64,000 bases of DNA from Variovorax sp. EL159 (lineage in GTDB: Bacteria > Pseudomonadota > Gammaproteobacteria > Burkholderiales > Burkholderiaceae_C): assembly GCF_900100965.1 (NCBI RefSeq), contig NZ_FMUJ01000008.1:1-64000 (forward strand), read 5' to 3'. Positions 33,596-41,753 of this stretch are shown here, in pieces. Below the pieces are notes generated by a model. That model saw only the letters and a program-made list of their open reading frames with translations. It was not told the DNA's origin and made no database searches. Every line of letters starts with the position of its first letter. Position 1 is the stretch's first letter. Both the position numbers and the translations under genes were made by a program.

Positions 33596-34902
33596 TGCGC
33601 GAGTTCTCGCTGCACCACCGACAGGGCTTCAGCGAACGAGGGGCGCGCTGCCACGTCGGGGTGCATGCAGCGGTCTTTCAACGCCACCACGGCTTGCGGT
33701 GGCGCATCGCTGCAGCGTTCGAGCAGTTCTTCCAGCAGGCAGCCGAAGGCGCGCATCTCCAGGCGTTGCAATGCCAGAGCCTGTTCGACATCGAGCGAGC
33801 GGGTCATCCAGGCCGCGCCGAAGTCGCCGAGCCGGCCGCCGCCTTGTGCGTTCCACAGGATGTTGTGTGCGTAGAGGTCGCCGTGCAGGATGCCTTGCGC
33901 ATGCAGGTGCTGCATGGCCGAGGCGATGTCGTGTGCGATGCGCAGCGCCACGTCGGAAGACCAGCGCGCATCGCCTGCATAGACATCGCGCGTGCACGAC
34001 GCCAGGCTCGGCGGTCCCGCGAGCGTGATGAACGACGGGTCCACCAGCGCCATCACCAGGCCTTGGGTGCCATCGGGATGGCCGTCGATGCGGCTCTGCG
34101 CCGCAATCAGCGTGGGGTGCTCGCCGGCCGCGATGCAGGCGGCCATTTCGCTGTGCGGCCAGCCGTCGCTGGTGACCGCGCCCTTGAACAGCTTGACCGC
34201 CACCGGCTGTTGGGCCGCACCCAGCGTCGCCTGATGGATCACGCCCGAGGCGCCTTCGCCGAGCTTCTTGCCAAGCGTCAGTTCGCGCCAGTCGACGTGC
34301 GGCACCGACTGCGCGGTGATCGCCGCGTCTTCCGCCTGCGTGTCGAAGGGGTTGCCCGCCGCAGCGAGCCACGACAGGCGCGGCAGCGAGAGCAGCCAGT
34401 CGGGCAGCGCCTCGAAACGGTTGGCCGAAATGCGCAGCAGTTCGAGCTGCCGGCAGGCGGCCACCGATTCCGGCAGTGCGCGCAGGCGGTTGCCCGCCAG
34501 CATCAGCTTCTGCATCCGCGTGCACTGGCCGAGCGTGTCGGGCAGTTCCTCGATCTGGTTGTCGGTGAGGATCAGCCAGCGCAGCGAAGCCGGCAGTGCT
34601 TCGGCCGGCACGCTGCGGATGCGGTTGGCCTTGAAGCCGACGATGTCGAGTTCGCGGCACTGGCCTATGGATGCAGGCAGCTCGGTGAAGCGGTTGTCCG
34701 AGCAGAACAGCACGCGCAGCCGGTGCAGCCGGCCCAGGTCGTCGGGCAGCGCGCTCAGCGCATTGCCCGAGAGGTTCAGTGTTTCGAGTGAATCGGAAAG
34801 GTCGAAAAGCTCGCGCGGGAACTCGGTGAGCCCGCACGAGAGATCGATTCGTTTTGCGCCTGCCAGCCGGCCCGCGCGCAGCTGAGCCAGCGTGTCGTCC
34901 AT
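33592..34902 (-). CDS. Leucine-rich-repeat protein kinase fusion
   Basis: A 436-residue protein joining two eukaryote-like modules. Residues 16-195 hold about seven leucine-rich repeats (LETLNLSGNALSALPDDLG, LRWLILTDNQIEELPDTLG and so on). Residues 205-430 form a protein kinase domain with P-loop GEGASG (215-220), Lys237, Glu252, catalytic HGDLYAHN (Asp342) and DFG (360-362), so it looks active. No membrane segment or signal peptide is seen, so it should act in the cytoplasm. Its stop overlaps the pseudouridine synthase start, an unusual pairing. Target unknown. Confidence 0.88.
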   Translation of the reverse strand: MDDTLAQLRAGRLAGAKRIDLSCGLTEFPRELFDLSDSLETLNLSGNALSALPDDLGRLHRLRVLFCSDNRFTELPASIGQCRELDIVGFKANRIRSVPAEALPASLRWLILTDNQIEELPDTLGQCTRMQKLMLAGNRLRALPESVAACRQLELLRISANRFEALPDWLLSLPRLSWLAAAGNPFDTQAEDAAITAQSVPHVDWRELTLGKKLGEGASGVIHQATLGAAQQPVAVKLFKGAVTSDGWPHSEMAACIAAGEHPTLIAAQSRIDGHPDGTQGLVMALVDPSFITLAGPPSLASCTRDVYAGDARWSSDVALRIAHDIASAMQHLHAQGILHGDLYAHNILWNAQGGGRLGDFGAAWMTRSLDVEQALALQRLEMRAFGCLLEELLERCSDAPPQAVVALKDRCMHPDVAARPSFAEALSVVQRELAQ

Positions 34903-34932
34903 CCGGCGAGTCTAAATCGCCAGGGCCTCACC

Positions 34933-36003
34933 CTAGGCTGTGGTGCTTTGGGCGCCGAAGCGGTAGATGCCGTCTTTCCCCAGCTCGCGCTTGACCTGGC
35001 CCGAGAACCACAGCAGGTGCAGGTGGGCCACCGTCTCGCCCATGGCGAAGGTCATCTGGTGCAGGTCGAGTTCGCGCTTGAACAGGATCGGCAGGCCCTC
35101 GGCGGCGGTCAGCGGGCGTGCGGTGCAGGCTTCGAGCAGTTCGGCCAACCGGTCGCGGTGGTGTTCCTGCAGCTGGTCGACGCGGCGGTGGATGCCGGTG
35201 AACGGCTTGCCGTGCGAGGGCAGGCCGAGCGTGTCGGCCGGCAGCGCCTTGAACTTGTCGATGCTGTCGAGAAAGAGCCGCAGCGAGTTGGCCTCGGGCT
35301 CGCCCGCATGCACGCTCACGTTGGTGGAGATGCGCGGCAGCATCATGTCGCCGCCCAGCAGCAGCTTCAGTTCGTCGCAGTACAGCGAGATGTGCTCCGG
35401 CGCGTGGCCGTAGCCGCTGATGCAGCGCCAGGCGTGGCCGCCGATCATGACGGTGTCGCCATCGAGCATGCGCGTGAAGTTGTCGGGCACCGAAGGCACC
35501 ATGCCCGCGTAGTAATTGGTGCGCGCGCGGATCTTGGCGACGGCCTCGGGGTCGGTCAGGCCATGCGAGGCGAAGAACTTCGCGGCGTGCTCGCCGCCCG
35601 CCGCGCTGTCGCCGGCGGTGGTCAGCACGCGCGCCACGTGGTAGTCGGTCGAGCTGATCCACAGCGGCGCGTTCCAGCGCGTGCACAGCCAGTCGGCCAG
35701 ACCGATGTGGTCGGGGTGCATGTGGGTGACGATCACGCGCAGGATCGGCATGCCCTGCAGTTGCGTCTCGAACACCTGTTCCCACTGCGCGCGCGCTTCG
35801 TCGCGTGCGATGCAGCAGTCGACCACCGTCCAGCCCTCGACGCCGTCGAGGGTGTCGCGCAGCAGCCAGAGGTTGATGTGGTCCAGCGCAAAGGGCAGCC
35901 GCATGCGGATCCAGCGTACGCCGGGTGCCACCTCCAGTGCGGTGCCGGGCTCGGGCAGGGTGTCGCCCATCGGGTAGTGGAGTTCGCGTTCGAGGAGGTT
36001 CAT
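34933..36003 (-). CDS. MBL-fold metallo-hydrolase under a MerR-type operator
   Basis: A 356-residue metallo-beta-lactamase-superfamily hydrolase with metal motif THMHPDHIGLAD near residue 93, GYGHAPEHIS, LLGGDMMLPR and SHGKPF in the family order. It is related to proteins annotated as MBL-fold hydrolases beside acyl-CoA genes. The ATG at 36003 has no Shine-Dalgarno, and a perfect 20-bp palindrome ends only 7 bases upstream, so transcription may begin at or next to the start codon, giving a leaderless message. It is divergent from the MerR gene. Substrate unknown, possibly a thioester. Confidence 0.87.
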   Translation of the reverse strand: MNLLERELHYPMGDTLPEPGTALEVAPGVRWIRMRLPFALDHINLWLLRDTLDGVEGWTVVDCCIARDEARAQWEQVFETQLQGMPILRVIVTHMHPDHIGLADWLCTRWNAPLWISSTDYHVARVLTTAGDSAAGGEHAAKFFASHGLTDPEAVAKIRARTNYYAGMVPSVPDNFTRMLDGDTVMIGGHAWRCISGYGHAPEHISLYCDELKLLLGGDMMLPRISTNVSVHAGEPEANSLRLFLDSIDKFKALPADTLGLPSHGKPFTGIHRRVDQLQEHHRDRLAELLEACTARPLTAAEGLPILFKRELDLHQMTFAMGETVAHLHLLWFSGQVKRELGKDGIYRFGAQSTTA

Positions 36004-36010
36004 GTAAGAT

Positions 36011-36030
36011 TGACGTTTACGTAAACGTCA
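36011..36030. promoter_or_regulatory. Perfect 20-bp palindrome, likely LiuR/MerR operator
   Basis: TGACGTTTACGTAAACGTCA is identical to its reverse complement over all 20 bases. It lies 7 bases from the MBL start and 91 bases before the divergent MerR gene. MerR-family proteins bind such symmetric sites within a long -35/-10 spacer, and the sequence resembles what I recall of LiuR sites. No second copy was noticed in the window, including upstream of liuA. Confidence 0.78.
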
Positions 36031-36121
36031 TGTGTGGATGGCATCATTGTAGGGAGCGCGGCAAGAAGCTGCTGTCGCCCTCGTAACGTCCCTCCTGGCG
36101 CTTTCGAAACGCACCGCCTCC

Positions 36122-36520
36122 ATGCCCGCGCAAACCTTCACCATCAGCCAGCTCGCGAAGGAGTTCGACCTCACGACGCGGGCCATCCGCTTCTACGAGG
36201 ACATGGGCCTGCTCATGCCCGAGCGGGCCGGCCTGCAGCGCATCTACAGCGCGCGCGACCGGGCCCGGCTCACGCTCACGCTGCGCGCCAAGCGCCTCGG
36301 CCTGAGCCTGACGGAGGCCAAGGACATCCTCGACATGTACGACAGCCCGCAAGATACGGTGCCGCAGCTGCAGAAGTTCCTGGGCGTGCTGGGCGCGCAC
36401 CGGGCGCAGCTCGAAGCGCAACTGGCAGAGCTGCAGGCCAATATCGCGGAAGTGCGTGCTCACGAAAAAAAGGGCCGGGCCACGCTGGCACGCGCGCAGA
36501 AGGCAGCCAGGGCGGCCTGA
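36122..36520 (+). CDS. liuR: MerR-family regulator, LiuR-like
   Basis: A 132-residue regulator with an N-terminal winged helix (TISQLAKEFDLTTRAIRFYE, then DMGLLMPERAGLQRIY) and a C-terminal coiled dimer helix. It has no Cys pair of the metal-sensing MerR proteins. It closely resembles LiuR, which controls branched-chain amino acid and acyl-CoA use in many Proteobacteria. The perfect palindrome upstream fits autoregulation and control of the divergent MBL gene. aceK, thiolase and acyl-CoA dehydrogenase genes follow on the same strand and are plausible targets; inference. Confidence 0.75.
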   Translation: MPAQTFTISQLAKEFDLTTRAIRFYEDMGLLMPERAGLQRIYSARDRARLTLTLRAKRLGLSLTEAKDILDMYDSPQDTVPQLQKFLGVLGAHRAQLEAQLAELQANIAEVRAHEKKGRATLARAQKAARAA

Positions 36521-36560
36521 CATCCCGGCCGGAAACACGACTCACCGACAATAGGTTCCT

Positions 36561-37289
36561 ATGTCCGACAACCTCGACGACCTCTTTGCCCACAACCGTG
36601 CCTGGTCAGCACAGATGGAACGCGACAGGCCCGGCTTCTTCACCGGCCTGGTGGAGCAGCAGACGCCACGCTACATGTGGATCGGCTGTTCCGACAGCCG
36701 CGTGCCCGCCAACCAGATCACCGGCCTGGAACCAGGCGAGGTGTTCGTTCACCGCAACGTCGCCAACATCGTGGTCCATTCCGACCTGAATGCGCTGTCG
36801 GCGATCCAGTTCGCGGTCGAACACCTGAAGGTCGAGCACATCATGGTGGTTGGCCACTACGGCTGTGCCGGCGTCAAGGCGGCCCTCAGCGGCAAGCGCA
36901 TTGGCCTGGCCGACAACTGGATCCGCCACATCCAGGACGTGCGCGACCGTCACGCCGTGATGCTCGAAACCCTGCCCGAAGACGTGCGCGCCGATGCCCT
37001 GTGCGAGCTCAACGTGGCCGAGCAGGTGGTCAACGTGGCCGTCAGTACCGTCATGGTCGATGGCTGGGCGCGTGGCCAGAAGGTCCGCATCCACGGCTGG
37101 ACCTTCGGCGTGCACGACGGCCTGCTGCAAGACCTGGGCTTGAGCGTCGACGGCGACAAGCCACTCGACGCCATCTACAAGGCCGCGGTGCAGCGCATCC
37201 GCTACAAGTGGAGCAAGCCGCAGGGCCTGTCGCCCAGCGCACTGGCCGGGGCCGACGGAACCGAAGGCAGCGAAGACAAGACCGGTTGA
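36561..37289 (+). CDS. can: Beta-class carbonic anhydrase
   Basis: A 242-residue enzyme that interconverts CO2 and bicarbonate. The zinc ligands and catalytic pair are clear: Cys42 and Asp44 in GCSDSR, then His and Cys in GHYGCAG near residue 100. The length is slightly above E. coli Can (220) because of a hydrophilic C-terminal tail. It lies 40 bases after the MerR gene and 4 bases before aceK, a tight unit. Bicarbonate supply suits a biotin carboxylase-rich catabolism such as the liu pathway; inference. Confidence 0.93.
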   Translation: MSDNLDDLFAHNRAWSAQMERDRPGFFTGLVEQQTPRYMWIGCSDSRVPANQITGLEPGEVFVHRNVANIVVHSDLNALSAIQFAVEHLKVEHIMVVGHYGCAGVKAALSGKRIGLADNWIRHIQDVRDRHAVMLETLPEDVRADALCELNVAEQVVNVAVSTVMVDGWARGQKVRIHGWTFGVHDGLLQDLGLSVDGDKPLDAIYKAAVQRIRYKWSKPQGLSPSALAGADGTEGSEDKTG

Positions 37290-37293
37290 GTCC

Positions 37294-39114
37294 ATGTTCC
37301 CGCAGCGTCTCGATTCGCCGCTGGCCTACGACATCGCCAAGGCGATGATCGACGGATTCAATCGGCACTACCGGTTGTTTCGCGCCGAATCGGCGCGCGC
37401 CAAGCACCGTTTCGAGACCGCCGACTGGCATGGCCAGCAGCGCGCGCAGCGCGAGCGCATCGAGTTCTACGACCTGCGCGTGAACGAGGCCGTGGCCCGG
37501 CTCGAAAAAGAGTTCAAGGCCGGCGACCAGCCGATGGAGGTGTGGCACCAGGTCAAGCTGCACTTCATCGGCTTGCTGGTGGACCACCACCAGCCCGAGC
37601 TGGCCGAGAGTTTCTTCAACTCGGTCACCACCAAGATCCTGCACCGCGCGTACTTTCAGAACGACTTCATCTTCGTTCGGCCGGCCATCAGCACCGAGTA
37701 CATCGAGCCGCGCGGCGCGCCCACCTACCGCCCGTACTACCCCGCGCACGACACGCTGGCCGACACCATCGAGCAGATGCTCGACGACTTCGCGCTGCAG
37801 GGCAGCTATGCCAACAAGCGGCGCGATGCCGAGCGCGTGGCGCACGTCATCCTGAACCGCTTCCACCAGGTCAAGCTGCGCGCCAACTTCCAGCTGCAGG
37901 TGCTCTCGGGCCTGTTCTTTCGCAACAAGGGCGCCTATGTGGTCGGCCGCATCCTGAACGGCTTCACCGAGATCCCGTTTTCGCTGCCGATCCTGCACGA
38001 CAGCCGCGGCAAGTTCTACATCGACGCCGCGCTGTTCGGCGAAGACGACCTGCAGATGCTGTTCAGCTTTGCGCGCGCCTACTTCATGGTCGACATGGAA
38101 GTGCCCTCGGCCTGCGTGCAGTTTTTGCGCTCGCTCATGCCGCGCAAGCCGCGCGCCGAGATCTACAACGCGCTGGGCCTGGCCAAGCAGGGCAAGACGC
38201 TCTTCTACCGCGACTTTCTGTCGCACCTGAACTACTCGAGCGACCGCTTTCGCATCGCGCCCGGCATCAAGGGCATGGTCATGCTGGTGTTCGACCTGCC
38301 GTCGTTCCCGTTCGTGTTCAAGGTCATCAAGGACTTCTATCCGCCGCAGAAGGACACCACGCGCGAGCAGATCAAGGGCAAGTACATGCTCGTGAAGCAG
38401 CACGACCGCGTGGGCCGCATGGCCGACACGCTGGAGTACAGCGACGTGGGTTTTCCGCTCGACCGCTTCGAGCCCGAGCTGATCGAGGAGATCCGCAAGT
38501 TCGCGCCCAGCCAGCTCGAGATCGGCGACCGCGACGGCAACGGGGAGATGGAGCTGGTGGTCAAGCACGTCTACATCGAGCGCCGCATGATCCCGCTCAA
38601 CATCTACCTGCAGGAAGCCTTCGACACACTGGCGCACCCCGAGAGCCCGGCCCAGGCCAGGCGCGCGAAAGACCAGCTCGAGCATGCGGTGATCGAGTAC
38701 GGCAACGCCATCAAGGACATGGTGGCCGCCAACATCTTTCCGGGCGACATGCTGTGGAAGAACTTCGGCGTCACGCGCGGCGGCAAGGTCGTGTTCTATG
38801 ACTACGACGAGATCGAATACGTCACCGACTGCAAGTTCCGCAAGGTGCCCACGCCGCGCAACGAAGAAGACGAGATGAGCGGCGAGGTCTGGTATTCGGT
38901 CGGCCCGAAGGACGTGTTCCCCGAGACCTTCGAGCCCTTCCTGCTGGGCAACAAGGACGTGCGCGAAGCCTTCATGGCGCACCACGCCGACCTGCTCGAC
39001 GCCGCCTTCTGGCAGCACCACAAGGAACGCATCCAGGCCGGCCAGATGCTCGATGTGTTCCCGTACGAAGAGTCGCAGCGCTTCCAGCACGAGGGGCACG
39101 CGACGCATTTCTGA
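37294..39114 (+). CDS. aceK: Isocitrate dehydrogenase kinase/phosphatase
   Basis: A 606-residue bifunctional enzyme that switches isocitrate dehydrogenase off by phosphorylation and on again, sending isocitrate to the glyoxylate bypass during growth on acetate or fatty acids. It is recognised by its family-specific start (FDSPLAYDIAKAMIDGFNRHY-like) and by VFKVIKDFYPPQK, MEVPSACVQFLRSLMPRKP and FYDYDEIEYVTDC, the last holding catalytic Asp residues. The length is near E. coli AceK (578). It has no aceA or aceB neighbours but is grouped with thiolase and acyl-CoA dehydrogenase genes, consistent with acetyl-CoA use. Confidence 0.96.
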   Translation: MFPQRLDSPLAYDIAKAMIDGFNRHYRLFRAESARAKHRFETADWHGQQRAQRERIEFYDLRVNEAVARLEKEFKAGDQPMEVWHQVKLHFIGLLVDHHQPELAESFFNSVTTKILHRAYFQNDFIFVRPAISTEYIEPRGAPTYRPYYPAHDTLADTIEQMLDDFALQGSYANKRRDAERVAHVILNRFHQVKLRANFQLQVLSGLFFRNKGAYVVGRILNGFTEIPFSLPILHDSRGKFYIDAALFGEDDLQMLFSFARAYFMVDMEVPSACVQFLRSLMPRKPRAEIYNALGLAKQGKTLFYRDFLSHLNYSSDRFRIAPGIKGMVMLVFDLPSFPFVFKVIKDFYPPQKDTTREQIKGKYMLVKQHDRVGRMADTLEYSDVGFPLDRFEPELIEEIRKFAPSQLEIGDRDGNGEMELVVKHVYIERRMIPLNIYLQEAFDTLAHPESPAQARRAKDQLEHAVIEYGNAIKDMVAANIFPGDMLWKNFGVTRGGKVVFYDYDEIEYVTDCKFRKVPTPRNEEDEMSGEVWYSVGPKDVFPETFEPFLLGNKDVREAFMAHHADLLDAAFWQHHKERIQAGQMLDVFPYEESQRFQHEGHATHF

Positions 39115-39121
39115 CACCACT

Positions 39122-39143
39122 GGCCGCGCCGCGCGCCGCGGCC
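39122..39143 (+). other. Hairpin after aceK
   Basis: GGCCGCG (39122-39128) pairs with CGCGGCC (39137-39143) around an 8-base loop, 7 bases after the aceK stop. There is no T run, so it may be a weak or Rho-assisted terminator, or an mRNA-stabilising stem before the thiolase gene. Confidence 0.4.
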
Positions 39144-39194
39144 GACTGCTTCAACGTCCGCTTTTTGCTTTCACATTCCAGAAGGAGACCTCCC

Positions 39195-40379
39195 ATGTCC
39201 GAATCCATCGTCATCGTCGGCGCCGCCCGCACCCCCATGGGGGGCTTCCAGGGCGACTTTTCTTCCCTCTCCGCGCACGACCTCGGCGGTGCCGCCATCA
39301 AGGCCGCCGTCGAGCGCGCGGGCATCGCGCCCGAGAGCGTGGGCGAAGTGCTGTTCGGCAACTGCCTGATGGCCGGCCAGGGCCAGGCGCCTGCACGCCA
39401 GGCGGCCTACAAGGGCGGCCTGCCCGACAGCGCCGGCGCTGTCACGCTCAGCAAGATGTGCGGCTCGGCCATGAAGGCCGCGATGCTCGCGCACGACCTG
39501 CTGCTGGCCGGCACGCACGACGTGATCGTGGCGGGCGGCATGGAAAGCATGACCAACGCGCCTTACCTCATGCTCAAGGGCCGCGGCGGCTACCGCATGG
39601 GCCACGACCGCATCTTCGACCACATGATGCTGGACGGCCTCGAAGACGCCTACCAACCGGGCCGCTCCATGGGCACCTTCGGCGAAGACTGCGCGGCCAA
39701 GTACAACTTCACCCGCGAGCAGCAGGACGCCTTTGCCATCGCCAGCGTGCAGCGCGCCAAGGCCGCGACCGAATCGGGTGCTTTCAAGGAAGAGATCGTG
39801 CCCGTCACCGTGAAGGGCCGCAGCGGCGACACCGTGATCTCGGTCGACGAAGGCCCGGGCAAGGTCAAACTCGACAAGATCCCGACGCTCAAGCCCGCGT
39901 TCAAGAAAGAAAACGGCACCATCACCGCCGCATCGAGCTCGTCGATCAACGACGGCGCGGCCGCGCTGGTCATGATGACCGAGTCGCATGCGAAGAAGAT
40001 CGGCGCCAAGCCCATCGCCCGCATCGTCGGCCATGCCACGCACGCACAGCAGCCCGAGTGGTTCTCCACCGCGCCCGTCGGCGCCGTCGCCAAGCTGTTC
40101 AAGAAGACCGGCTGGACCGTGAAGGACGTCGACCTGTGGGAGGTGAACGAAGCCTTCGCCGTGGTGCCGATGGCGCTCATGCACGAACTCGACGTGTCGC
40201 ACGACATCGTCAACGTGAACGGCGGCGCCTGCGCGCTGGGCCATCCGATCGGCGCGAGTGGCGCGCGCATCATGGTCACGCTCATTCATGCGCTGAAGGC
40301 GCGCGGCAAGAAGCGCGGCGTGGCCACGCTGTGCATCGGCGGCGGCGAAGGCACCGCCGTGGCACTCGAATTGCTATAA
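39195..40379 (+). CDS. Acetyl-CoA C-acyltransferase (thiolase)
   Basis: The 394-residue protein has the thiolase marks. The nucleophilic Cys is in KMCGSAMKA near residue 90, GGMESMTNAPY follows, then CALGHPIGASGAR and the C-terminal Cys in TLCIGGGEGTA. The ATG at 39195 has the strong AGAAGGAGA ribosome site. It splits 3-ketoacyl-CoA or condenses two acetyl-CoA; PhaA-like and FadA-like roles cannot be parted. The gene is 80 bases after aceK on the same strand. Confidence 0.92.
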   Translation: MSESIVIVGAARTPMGGFQGDFSSLSAHDLGGAAIKAAVERAGIAPESVGEVLFGNCLMAGQGQAPARQAAYKGGLPDSAGAVTLSKMCGSAMKAAMLAHDLLLAGTHDVIVAGGMESMTNAPYLMLKGRGGYRMGHDRIFDHMMLDGLEDAYQPGRSMGTFGEDCAAKYNFTREQQDAFAIASVQRAKAATESGAFKEEIVPVTVKGRSGDTVISVDEGPGKVKLDKIPTLKPAFKKENGTITAASSSSINDGAAALVMMTESHAKKIGAKPIARIVGHATHAQQPEWFSTAPVGAVAKLFKKTGWTVKDVDLWEVNEAFAVVPMALMHELDVSHDIVNVNGGACALGHPIGASGARIMVTLIHALKARGKKRGVATLCIGGGEGTAVALELL

Positions 40380-40469
40380 GAGCAGGGCTGGAGGTGCCCA
40401 CGCAAGGGCGCCTGCCGGCTTTTTCATCCAGACATCCAATTCCAATAAATGCGTAGAGCAGGAGATTTC

Positions 40470-41720
40470 ATGCGCCCATCCATCCACCGTACCGCCCTTG
40501 CCGCCTTGCTGGCCACCGCCTTCCTGGCACCCGCCGCCAGCTGGGCCCAGAAGCGCGACAACGTGCTGTTCCAGGCCGCCACCGACGAGCAGCCCGCGGT
40601 GATCAAGACGCTCGAGAAGCTCGTCAACATCGAAACCGGCACCGGTGACGCCGAAGGCATCGCCGCCGCCGGCAACTACCTCGAGGGCGAGCTCAAGAAC
40701 CTGGGCTTCACCGTCACGCGCAGCAAGTCGGCCGGCATCGTGGTGGGCGACAACATCGTGGGCAAGATCAAGGGCCGCGGCGGCAAGAACCTGCTGCTGC
40801 TCTCGCACATGGACACCGTGTACCTGAAGGGCATCCTGGCCAAGGCGCCGTTCCGCGTCGAAGGCGACAAGGCCTACGGCCCCGGCATCGCCGACGACAA
40901 GGGCGGCAATGCCGTCATCCTGCACACGCTCAAGCTGCTCAAGGACTACGGCGTGCGCGACTACGGCACCATCACCGTGCTGTTCAACACCGACGAAGAG
41001 AAGGGCTCCTTCGGCTCGCGCGACCTGATCCAGGAAGAAGCCAAGCTGGCCGACTACGTACTCTCGTTCGAGCCCACCAGCGCAGGCGACGAAAAGCTCT
41101 CGCTCGGCACTTCGGGCATTGCCTACGTGCAGGTCAACATCACCGGCAAGGCCTCGCATGCGGGCGCTGCGCCCGAACTGGGCGTGAACGCGCTGGTCGA
41201 GGCCTCCGACCTCGTGCTGCGCACCATGAACATCGACGACAAGTCGAAGAACCTGCGCTTCAACTGGACCATCGCCAAGGCCGGCAATGTGTCGAACATC
41301 ATCCCCGCCAGCGCCACGCTGAATGCCGACGTGCGCTATGCGCGCAACGAAGACTTCGACGCCGCCATGAAGACGCTGGAAGAGCGCGCGCAGCAAAAGA
41401 AGCTGCCCGAGGCCGACGTCAAGGTGATCGTCACGCGCGGGCGCCCGGCGTTCAATGCCGGCGAAGGCGGCAAGAAGCTGGTCGACAAGGCCGTGGGCTA
41501 CTACAGGGAAGCGGGCGGCAACCTCGGCGTGGAAGAACGCACCGGCGGCGGCACCGACGCGGCCTACGCGGCGCTCTCGGGCAAGCCCGTGATCGAAAGC
41601 CTCGGCCTGCCGGGCTTCGGCTACCACAGCGACAAGGCCGAGTATGTGGACATCAGCGCCATTCCGCGTCGCCTGTACATGGCCGCTCGCCTGATCATGG
41701 ACCTGGGCTCAGGCAAGTAA
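40470..41720 (+). CDS. cpg2: Glucarpidase (carboxypeptidase G2), M20 family
   Basis: A 416-residue periplasmic dizinc peptidase that removes the C-terminal glutamate from folates and their analogues. The ATG at 40470 follows GGAG and gives a signal peptide ending AASWAQ. Metal ligands His113, Asp142, Glu177, Glu201 and His386 and the catalytic Glu176 are in place, each one residue later than in CPG2 (415 residues). From memory most of the sequence is identical to CPG2 from Variovorax RS-16, with small changes in the signal peptide and a few mature positions. It lies between thiolase and acyl-CoA dehydrogenase, with no other folate genes near. Confidence 0.92.
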   Translation: MRPSIHRTALAALLATAFLAPAASWAQKRDNVLFQAATDEQPAVIKTLEKLVNIETGTGDAEGIAAAGNYLEGELKNLGFTVTRSKSAGIVVGDNIVGKIKGRGGKNLLLLSHMDTVYLKGILAKAPFRVEGDKAYGPGIADDKGGNAVILHTLKLLKDYGVRDYGTITVLFNTDEEKGSFGSRDLIQEEAKLADYVLSFEPTSAGDEKLSLGTSGIAYVQVNITGKASHAGAAPELGVNALVEASDLVLRTMNIDDKSKNLRFNWTIAKAGNVSNIIPASATLNADVRYARNEDFDAAMKTLEERAQQKKLPEADVKVIVTRGRPAFNAGEGGKKLVDKAVGYYREAGGNLGVEERTGGGTDAAYAALSGKPVIESLGLPGFGYHSDKAEYVDISAIPRRLYMAARLIMDLGSGK

Positions 41721-41753
41721 GCCCGCACAAGAAGAAAAGACAGGAGACACGCC

